A DNA stretch of 64,000 nucleotides from Flavipsychrobacter sp. Its GTDB lineage: Bacteria; Bacteroidota; Bacteroidia; Chitinophagales; Chitinophagaceae. A program made the position numbers and the translations under genes. The stretch is taken from the NCBI GenBank assembly GCA_016787265.1, contig JAEUVF010000008.1:434001-498000 (forward strand), read 5' to 3'. Position 1 is the first letter of the stretch. Each line of letters opens with the position of its first letter. The notes under the pieces were generated by a model. It was not told where the DNA came from. It did no database searches and saw nothing but the letters and a program-made list of their open reading frames with translations. Positions 58,032 to 64,000 of this stretch are shown in pieces.

Positions 58032-58741
58032 ACTATTTGATTTGTTTCCGTATTATAAATTAGCAATCCTTCTTCCGTTTTTAACTGAGCAATCATTGTT
58101 CCTTCTTTTGACCAGATGGTGCTTTGTCCGGCAGACTCAAAATCATCACAGGGACCGATACAGTTTACCATCAAAACAGGCATTGCATACTTTCGGGCAA
58201 TATGTGGGAAATAGGCCATCGCCTTATCTACACCCTGTTGCGATTTGGCAACACTCGCCAGGTAGAGATTGGCGCCAAGCTGATAGGCGTTCTCTGAATG
58301 ATCCGGCTGCAGGCTCTCATAACAAATAGCAGGTGCGATTTGGTAGTTTTTAACCGGGATTACTACCTGCTTTTCGCCGGCTTCAAAAAAAGGAAACTCA
58401 TCCGAATGTAATTGCTGTTTGAAATAGTATTGCCGCGATTGGAAGGGCTGAAAAATGACCATACCAATTCTTGGTTTTTCCCTACCAACTGTTGGCATGC
58501 CCACTCCGATAGTTATTGATAATTGGTTGCTTAGTTCCTGGAGCTCATCCAGGGTATTATCCTCCTCCTTCATTGTCAGTTGTTCCGCAAGCGCTGATTC
58601 ATAACTGGTAATGGAAAGTTCAGGAAAAAAGATACAGTCGGCCCCTTGTTGGGCTGCCATCCGGATGTAATTTTTATGTATAGCCAGATTCGCTTCGATA
58701 CTTCTTTTTACCGGCCTGATTTGTGCCAGACTAATTTTCAT
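58028..58741 (-). CDS. Carbon-nitrogen hydrolase (nitrilase superfamily)
   Basis: 237 residues. The catalytic triad is visible: Glu in IFFPELSITSYE, Lys in YYFKQQLHSDE and Cys in IAPAICYESLQ. Family members are amidases that hydrolyse non-peptide C-N bonds. It is close in size to YafV/omega-amidase-type enzymes, but the substrate cannot be told from sequence. Gene order: six bases after the membrane cytochrome-like gene and overlapping DUF2200 by 4 bp. Confidence 0.9.
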   Translation of the reverse strand: MKISLAQIRPVKRSIEANLAIHKNYIRMAAQQGADCIFFPELSITSYESALAEQLTMKEEDNTLDELQELSNQLSITIGVGMPTVGREKPRIGMVIFQPFQSRQYYFKQQLHSDEFPFFEAGEKQVVIPVKNYQIAPAICYESLQPDHSENAYQLGANLYLASVAKSQQGVDKAMAYFPHIARKYAMPVLMVNCIGPCDDFESAGQSTIWSKEGTMIAQLKTEEGLLIYNTETNQIV

Positions 58742-58747
58742 TTCAGA

Positions 58748-59365
58748 TTATTGCCCTGTTAAGATACGATACTCCTCAGGTAATTCAATTCCGGAAAACT
58801 GATTGGTCAATCCATAAAACAGGATCAGGGTGAGTACTGCTCCCAAAAGCAAAATGCCCCATGCTTGTTGAACCGGATTAAGCATCAAGACAGGTTGATT
58901 CATTTTTTTACTGTGTACTGCCGCCAGGTGTCCAAAAAAAGAGAGGACGGCCAATGCATAATAGGGTATAAAAAACAGGTTGACCGGAAAACTGTTGATG
59001 CCCGCTGCTCCAAAATAAAAATTAGTATCCAATTTTAAATAGAACCTACCCACCAGTACAGCACTGACATGGATAACCAGGAAAACAGCCAGATAAAGCC
59101 CGCTGTAAATATGAAGTTTATCAAAAAAGTTGGCGTTCCTGCTGCTATTCCTTCGAATTAACCGAAGTCCGGATAGTATTTGAACAACCACCGCAACCAG
59201 GAGTACGATTTCAATAAACGGATGGCGATAAATTTTTCGAAGACTATCCATTAGCTCTAAATGCCGCTGAATGCCAAAAATGCTGGTAAAATGATTGAAT
59301 AAATGAATGCCTATAAAGAGCGCCAATACGATTCCTGAGAAAAAATGAACATGTCTCGCTTTCAT
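58748..59365 (-). CDS. Four-to-five-helix membrane protein resembling cytochrome b subunits
   Basis: 205 residues with about five hydrophobic helices. Histidines lie in or next to helices (HVHFFSGIVLALFIGIHLF, DKLHIYSGLYLAVFLVIHVS, SFFGHLAAVHSKK), the kind of pattern seen in succinate-dehydrogenase-type cytochrome b subunits, where pairs of His bind haem. No SDH flavoprotein or iron-sulfur gene is nearby, so it could instead be an orphan haem or quinone protein. First gene of the run 56190-59365. Confidence 0.6.
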   Translation of the reverse strand: MKARHVHFFSGIVLALFIGIHLFNHFTSIFGIQRHLELMDSLRKIYRHPFIEIVLLVAVVVQILSGLRLIRRNSSRNANFFDKLHIYSGLYLAVFLVIHVSAVLVGRFYLKLDTNFYFGAAGINSFPVNLFFIPYYALAVLSFFGHLAAVHSKKMNQPVLMLNPVQQAWGILLLGAVLTLILFYGLTNQFSGIELPEEYRILTGQ

Positions 59366-59433
59366 TCTAATTGAATTCCAGCAAAGGTCTTAACGGAAGT
59401 TATTGAGATTCTTGATGAAAGGTAAGAATTTCG

Positions 59434-60525
59434 TTATTTGTTTTTAATAACCACTTTAAATCGCATGATCCGTGTATAGTCAAAAAGGACATCAATATAA
59501 TAAAGAGATTCATCTGTTACAGCATAACTGAACTCATAAACATCCCCGGTTTTATGGTAAGGTATATATTGTTGCTTTTTCAATGCCAGGGTATCAAGTT
59601 GAATTACTTTTTTTCGCTTCGACAATTGCTCCTCCTTCATTATATCTGGATTTCTAAATTGATTGGAGTTAATTTGCAGGAACTTGAATGGTCTTTTGTA
59701 GGCAATTTTAAACTGAATCGTATCGCCTTTTTTGGCTTCAATAATCCCTGTAGCCGGACTAATTAGCTTTATATGCTGAATTTCCCCTGGGTGGTAGTAG
59801 GGGTTGGCGGCGAATTTTTCTTTGGTGTAGTTAGGGATGAGCGCCCATTTTCCCGTTACAGGAAAATGATTCCGGGCAAAATCGGAAGGAGGGGTCATCC
59901 AATAGTACTCATCAAATTCTTTTATATAGCTGAGCAATTTGCCTTCTTCATTTTTGGTACAGGCCCCTGCCGCCCAGGTAGGGTCCAATAAATAATAGGC
60001 ACTGTCAATTAAAATAACATTCCAACTGTGATCCATGGACCCTGCCGAGCCAACCTGGTAGTATTCGGTGCGTACATAACCAGGTACGATTTCAGATTGT
60101 ATGCCTGCTATATCACACATCTTTTTGAAAAGCATAGAATAGCCCTGGCAAATCGCTTTATTCTTTTTCAGTACGTTGTCGATGTATTTTATCTCCCAGG
60201 CAATTCTTTTCGCTTCGCAGTCTTCATCTCCCTTGCATTTGTAAGCTTTCGGTTCTTTATTCCTTTTGGTGTACTTATTGACATATTTATAATCGTATGC
60301 GATGTTTTCTGTAATCCATCTGAAGATTGCTCTTGCTTTTTGTAGCTGATCGGGGTAACGATTGGTAAGTTCGTTGGTCATGTTGGTGAGATCATTTTTA
60401 TACTTCACCTTCCTCGCAAAACTGTCAACCGCGGCGAATTTGTTTTCTTTTTCCTGGGCGATACTTATAATGGAAAGCGATACTGCAACAATTAGTATAA
60501 AAGCTCTGCGCATTGCTGAATACAT
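59434..60525 (-). CDS. Secreted transglutaminase-like protein
   Basis: 363 residues with a signal peptide (RRAFILIVAVSLSIISIAQ; start ATG 60525 or 60513). The Cys-His-Asp transglutaminase/peptidase-like triad is complete: Cys in KAICQGYSMLFKKMC, His in SMDHSWNVIL and Asp in YYLLDPTWA, as in kyphoscoliosis-peptidase-type proteins. Such domains act as proteases or protein cross-linkers in the periplasm. The start codon shares one base with the stop of the upstream peptidase gene (TAATG), so they are coupled. Confidence 0.85.
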   Translation of the reverse strand: MYSAMRRAFILIVAVSLSIISIAQEKENKFAAVDSFARKVKYKNDLTNMTNELTNRYPDQLQKARAIFRWITENIAYDYKYVNKYTKRNKEPKAYKCKGDEDCEAKRIAWEIKYIDNVLKKNKAICQGYSMLFKKMCDIAGIQSEIVPGYVRTEYYQVGSAGSMDHSWNVILIDSAYYLLDPTWAAGACTKNEEGKLLSYIKEFDEYYWMTPPSDFARNHFPVTGKWALIPNYTKEKFAANPYYHPGEIQHIKLISPATGIIEAKKGDTIQFKIAYKRPFKFLQINSNQFRNPDIMKEEQLSKRKKVIQLDTLALKKQQYIPYHKTGDVYEFSYAVTDESLYYIDVLFDYTRIMRFKVVIKNK

Positions 60526-62036
60526 TAATTCCTTTTATTCTTTTGCAAATCAGAAAGAGCATTTTCCAGATCGCTTTTGAGAAACACGATTTTTGAACGC
60601 TTGCCTACACAAGCAATTTCAACTTTCGCAGATGGATTCGATAAAAAAGTTATTGCTATCTCCCGGATAGAATCATCAACATGTATGGCTGCATGTGATG
60701 CAGCAGGTACATTGATAAAAGTTGAACGCGATAATGTTTTGGCAGTAAGTTCCCCAAATAGTGGCGGACATACCGGGTCGTATTCCCCTGATAAGACCAA
60801 TACCGGAACGGTACTGGTAACCGGTTCAAATAGCTTTTGTCCTGCACTCTTAGGCTGCCAGGCGTTACAGAGATCTGATTCGAAATCTATATTGAAGGCA
60901 GTAAAATCCGGATATGCTTTTTGTAACGCAGCTTTACTGTCAGCTTCATTTTTAGGCCTTCCTTCGTAGCATAAAATGGCTTTGCTTTGATGTTCTGAAA
61001 ATTTGCCAAATGCATTTGGGTTGTTGAATGCAACCACCCATTTTGAAAGAAAGTTAGTATTCCCGCTTGCCGCTTCTTTTATCGCCAGTGGTACAAAAGG
61101 TATCGATGCAGGCTTTAAAAGCGCAGTCCAGATACTCCATGCAAAATCATTTCCGGTAAAAGGGTAGGTAGCCCCGCTATCGTTTATTGCGATTTTATAA
61201 GGGGTCTTATTCAATTGCTCCACTGCTTTTACAAAGTCTTTTCTTATGGATGCAAAATGAGTGGACACTGTCTCATCTTCTGATAACTTTTTTTCCAAAA
61301 CTTCAAAACTGACAGCAAAGGGACGTACAAAGTCCAGCCAGGGTGCATTAGGAGGAAAAGGAGAATCCAGTATCATGGATTGAATACGCTTCTCATGATT
61401 TCTCAAGAGATTTAACGCTACTGTTGTTCCATGTGATACTCCATATACATTCCAGCTTTCAATTTCTAAACTGGCTCGAATATTTTCTGCATCTTCTGCC
61501 GATTGAAAGGAGCTGAAGGTGGCAATATCAATGCCTTCTGATAAATGTTTAATCCGGCATTTTTTCAATAATTCATTTCTATGGGAATTTAGTTGCTCCG
61601 GTGAAAGTTTATCAGCAACCCGTTTTAGTGAATCATCCAGGTCCGGGCACAAACTGGGCTCAGAATAACCGGTTCCCCGGTAATCAAAAAATACAAGCGA
61701 CCGCGTTTCCCTGATCTGCTTCCAGGTGGCTGACTTCAGGTAGTTAGGGAGGTTTCCTAATGTGGCAATACCCGGACCACCATGAAGATATAAAAGAGGT
61801 TCTTCCTTAGTCACACTTAGGGGAGATGCGACTGCAACTGCCAGTTTGAAATTGCCCGCCGATTTATTGAATGCATCCCTGGATACCGGGATCAGGTAAC
61901 AACTGACGCCGGCACTATCAGCCCAGGAATCAGCAAGGCCGATTGTTGAGCAGGGGCATTTGAACTTTTCTGCCTGGGCATAAACGCTGACTGAATGTAT
62001 CACCAGCCAGCATAGCGCAAGCACCTTAGATATCAT
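60525..62036 (-). CDS. Secreted alpha/beta-hydrolase, peptidase S33-like
   Basis: 503 residues with a signal peptide (VLALCWLVIHSVSVYAQ). The proline-iminopeptidase-type motif LYLHGGPGIATLG forms the oxyanion region, FFDYRGTGYSEPS follows, then the nucleophile Ser in YGVSHGTTVALNL (GxSxG), the Asp in SGEYDPVCPP and the His in ASHAAIH complete the triad. Two cysteine-rich spots (FKCPCSTIGL, LCPDLDD) may form disulfides. Probably an aminopeptidase or esterase acting outside the cytoplasm. It sits 22 bp from the serine hydrolase gene on the same strand, and is coupled to the transglutaminase-like gene. Confidence 0.85.
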   Translation of the reverse strand: MISKVLALCWLVIHSVSVYAQAEKFKCPCSTIGLADSWADSAGVSCYLIPVSRDAFNKSAGNFKLAVAVASPLSVTKEEPLLYLHGGPGIATLGNLPNYLKSATWKQIRETRSLVFFDYRGTGYSEPSLCPDLDDSLKRVADKLSPEQLNSHRNELLKKCRIKHLSEGIDIATFSSFQSAEDAENIRASLEIESWNVYGVSHGTTVALNLLRNHEKRIQSMILDSPFPPNAPWLDFVRPFAVSFEVLEKKLSEDETVSTHFASIRKDFVKAVEQLNKTPYKIAINDSGATYPFTGNDFAWSIWTALLKPASIPFVPLAIKEAASGNTNFLSKWVVAFNNPNAFGKFSEHQSKAILCYEGRPKNEADSKAALQKAYPDFTAFNIDFESDLCNAWQPKSAGQKLFEPVTSTVPVLVLSGEYDPVCPPLFGELTAKTLSRSTFINVPAASHAAIHVDDSIREIAITFLSNPSAKVEIACVGKRSKIVFLKSDLENALSDLQKNKRN

Positions 62037-62058
62037 ACTCTAATTTACTGAATTCGGA

Positions 62059-63132
62059 TCAGTTAATCACCGCACTGATCTTCTCCCATAGTGCATTGTC
62101 AAATCCTGATACTGCAAAATCAGGATTGTCCGGATTCGATGCTTGTCCCATCCGAATCACCACCATTTTTTTGCTGGGGATTACGTATACGCGTTGATCA
62201 CCGGCACCCATACCCGCGAACATATCTGCAGGGGCATTCGGGATGAGTGTTCCCTGGTACACCGTCTGATCACTTGGCAGCATATACTTGGATTTACCAT
62301 TTAACCACCACATATAACCGTAAGAGGGATTGATGGCCTGGGAGGTAGTCGTACTTGCCATAATAAAGGCTTCATTCACGACCTGTTCTGTATTCCATTT
62401 TCCTTTATTCAGAGCCAGAATACCAAACCTTGCCATACTTCTGGCGGTACTATGATAGATCGTAAAGATGGTGCCGAAATTCCATCTGCCATCCATGCCG
62501 ATTTTATTTTTGAGTTTGGCATTAAAGTACGCTTCAAATTCCTGGTTGCTGGCTTCCGCCACCACATCGGTCAGTTTCTGAAAAATATTGCTGTAGGCCC
62601 AACGTGTGCCGGCATCAGCAACATAGGTCAGGTTGGACTTGATCATTAATTGTTTGGTATCATCATTGCCGGATGTCATGGTAAGCAAATGTTTTACCGT
62701 GATGAGGTTCTCCTTCTCAAGCGGCATGCTTGTCCAGCCCGTACCCAAATAATCGGATGCCTTATTATTGATGTTCACCAGTCCATCCTGGGCTGCCAGG
62801 CCGGTGGTAGTAGCTACCAGGGTTTTCCCGGCGCTGTTCCATTCCCATTCAGTGCTGGCATTGTGGCCATTGAAATATTCTTCCATCACGATCCGGCCAT
62901 TTACCAGGATCATAAAGGATTTGGTATTATTAGCCGCAAGGAAATCTTTCAGGGGTTGAACTGCATTCTGCTTCCATCCCAGGGTGGACAGGCTGGTGGT
63001 TTCCCAGGTAAAATTTCCCGAAACAGGAGGGAAGTACATGGTTTCGGGAGGCGTGGTTGGCCCGTTGTTATTGTCTTTACTGCATCCGGCCAGAGATACA
63101 AGGATAAGCAGCAGGTAGGCGATTGGTTTCAT
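62059..63132 (-). CDS. Serine hydrolase, beta-lactamase-like lipoprotein
   Basis: 357 residues. A lipoprotein signal (KPIAYLLLILVSLAGC, cysteine at residue 17) is followed by a class-C/PBP-like fold: SxxK in WNSAGKTLVATT, YxN in RWAYSNIFQKL and a KTG-equivalent region near GDQRVYVIPSKK. Family members include esterases, D-aminopeptidases and carboxypeptidases rather than true beta-lactamases. Acts at the outer or inner membrane face. It precedes the S33 hydrolase, so the minus-strand trio may form a peptide-processing set. Confidence 0.85.
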   Translation of the reverse strand: MKPIAYLLLILVSLAGCSKDNNNGPTTPPETMYFPPVSGNFTWETTSLSTLGWKQNAVQPLKDFLAANNTKSFMILVNGRIVMEEYFNGHNASTEWEWNSAGKTLVATTTGLAAQDGLVNINNKASDYLGTGWTSMPLEKENLITVKHLLTMTSGNDDTKQLMIKSNLTYVADAGTRWAYSNIFQKLTDVVAEASNQEFEAYFNAKLKNKIGMDGRWNFGTIFTIYHSTARSMARFGILALNKGKWNTEQVVNEAFIMASTTTSQAINPSYGYMWWLNGKSKYMLPSDQTVYQGTLIPNAPADMFAGMGAGDQRVYVIPSKKMVVIRMGQASNPDNPDFAVSGFDNALWEKISAVIN

Positions 63133-63334
63133 AATAATTGGAACTTGGTTTTTCTTTGGACGCGCTTTTTTGCCGTAAGTTTAATCGATCGTATTAAAAA
63201 AATCGGTAACGTAAGTTGTTGGGTATTTATTGCCTGTTTTGCAGAGGCATTTTTGTAATAAATGTTCTATAGAGAATAATCTATTAATTTTATCGTTGTT
63301 CTAAACCATTTCCAAAATCAGCAGCAGAAAATTC

Positions 63335-63832
63335 ATGTATTCATTCAGGGCTTCAGTATTAATAGGTATTATATTGGCTGTTCCTTTTTTTTTAAGATAC
63401 AAAGGATTTGAACCATATCCGGCTGTTTTATTGCCAGATGGTGCAGTTACCGCAACGTCTGTGACCTACTCTCTCTTATATGCTAGAACAATGGAGGGAA
63501 ATTGGCAGGAACTGCCACCCGCTCAATTTTTTCATCCAATCCCTGTCCAATACAGCAGTCATCTGATCAGGTCGATTGGTAATTCTTATAAGGCAGATTC
63601 AATGAGTTCCCGGTCAATTTTATTGAGAAAGCTGCATATGGGGGATCGTTTTCAACCCGATGCACTAGCAAAAACGAATGCCAACAACTGGGTAAAGCAA
63701 CAACTTTTCAAATTGAAAATGGATACCACAGTGATCATGCTTAGAACTTACCAGCAGCAATTGGTTCCCAACAATACAGGGGTTAGACAAAAAACAATCG
63801 AACATGAGCAGGTTATCGAATTGGGTAAATAA
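63335..63832 (+). CDS. Single-pass membrane protein of unknown function
   Basis: 165 residues: an N-terminal helix (SVLIGIILAVPFFLRY) followed by a soluble domain (VTYSLLYARTMEGNWQELPP, ILLRKLHMGDRFQPDA, KLKMDTTVIMLRTYQQQLVP). No domain recognised. The stop lies inside the next gene, which starts 29 bp before it, so the two are tightly linked. Small partners of this kind occur beside HTTM-type membrane carboxylase genes; that context is the only functional clue. Confidence 0.65.
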   Translation: MYSFRASVLIGIILAVPFFLRYKGFEPYPAVLLPDGAVTATSVTYSLLYARTMEGNWQELPPAQFFHPIPVQYSSHLIRSIGNSYKADSMSSRSILLRKLHMGDRFQPDALAKTNANNWVKQQLFKLKMDTTVIMLRTYQQQLVPNNTGVRQKTIEHEQVIELGK

Positions 63833-64000
63833 GCCTAATGATTGGTTTTGGTCAAGGGTGGTAGCTTCGACCAGGCAAACCGTGCAGTCGGTTGCTATAT
63901 TCCGATTGCTTACCGGCCTATTTTTGTTGTTTTTCTATACTCCCGGTTTTCAGTGGATTGGACAAATTCCATCAGCCTTTTACAATCCTCCACTTTTTAG
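63804..64000 (+). CDS. Membrane protein, possibly HTTM-domain type (3' end cut by window)
   Basis: From ATG 63804 the frame stays open to the window edge (65 codons): MSRLSNWVNKPNDWFWSRVV, then a first helix VAIFRLLTGLFLLFFYTPGF and QWIGQIPSAFYNPPLF. The Arg-Leu-rich first helix and the FYNPPLF stretch recall HTTM (vitamin-K-carboxylase-like) membrane proteins, but too little is present to be sure. It overlaps the preceding gene by 29 bp, so the two are co-translated. Confidence 0.45.
   Translation, partial: MSRLSNWVNKPNDWFWSRVVASTRQTVQSVAIFRLLTGLFLLFFYTPGFQWIGQIPSAFYNPPLF

Noticed and set aside
62650..63258. 202-codon plus-strand frame opposite the serine hydrolase
   Set aside because: Antisense to a well-supported lipoprotein gene with SxxK and YxN motifs; no recognisable domain.

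Overview
The window looks like chromosomal DNA of a Bacteroidota member, most probably Chitinophagales/Chitinophagaceae. The reasons are: promoters of the TAnnTTTG type (often TATCTTTGCG right before the start codon), few Shine-Dalgarno sequences, TonB-dependent receptors with N-terminal carboxypeptidase-regulatory-like domains, several type IX secretion (T9SS) cargo proteins with C-terminal sorting domains, and family-level matches typical of that group (DUF5690, DUF3098, DUF2200, Bacteroidota-type FtsX and AtpB). No rRNA, tRNA, CRISPR array, phage or insertion sequence was seen.

Layout. 1-6.7 kb: phosphate-related block, with a PhoU-like DUF47 protein (cut by the window edge), a divergent OprO/OprP-type porin, a TonB-dependent receptor and its partner beta-helix lipoprotein. 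6.8-11.7 kb: a DUF5690 membrane transporter-like protein, a secreted endonuclease/exonuclease/phosphatase-fold enzyme and a large T9SS type-B protein. 11.7-13.5 kb: a PhoB/PhoR-like two-component pair. 13.6-17.6 kb: a secreted protein with a possible cysteine-peptidase-like C-terminus, and an MsbA-type ABC exporter. 17.9-22.2 kb: ATP synthase genes atpB-E-F-H-A, without atpG, atpD or atpC. 22.5-24.5 kb: two T9SS-type secreted proteins and a 49-residue membrane protein. 24.6-31 kb: a compact eight-gene-scale operon (TonB receptor, TPR-like secreted protein, membrane protein, winged-helix regulator, ABC ATPase, ABC-2 permease, LolA-like protein) preceded by a perfect 18-bp palindrome lying on the predicted transcription start. 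31-35.3 kb: a 1428-residue T9SS protein with Asp-rich calcium-binding repeats. 35.3-43 kb: housekeeping genes pdxA, ksgA, a D-2-hydroxyacid dehydrogenase, greA, a GH78 alpha-L-rhamnosidase, a secreted MORN-like protein, a HIT protein and ruvC. 43-52 kb: a flippase-like membrane protein, a DUF3108 protein, an MBL hydrolase, a UMF1 transporter, uppP, DUF3098, ftsX and leuS. 52-52.4 kb: a non-coding stretch that looks like a transcribed structured RNA. 52.4-64 kb: mostly minus-strand small enzymes and secreted proteins.

The most striking regulatory pattern is three arrays of 11-bp-spaced GGTAACA-like direct repeats (595-638, 1933-1987, 41279-41333). In all three the repeats lie in the same helical phase (16 + 11n bp) from a TAnnTTTG -7 element. 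This is the geometry expected of PhoB-type binding sites, and it ties the porin, the TonB receptor operon and the 41.3-kb gene to the PhoBR-like pair in the same window.

The other main leads are the palindrome-controlled operon, the candidate RNA downstream of leuS, a family of 7-bp tandem repeats placed after stop codons, a GraL-like terminator in the greA leader, and an in-frame 15-bp repeat expansion in the rhamnosidase. All functional assignments come from reading motifs by eye; no database search was possible.
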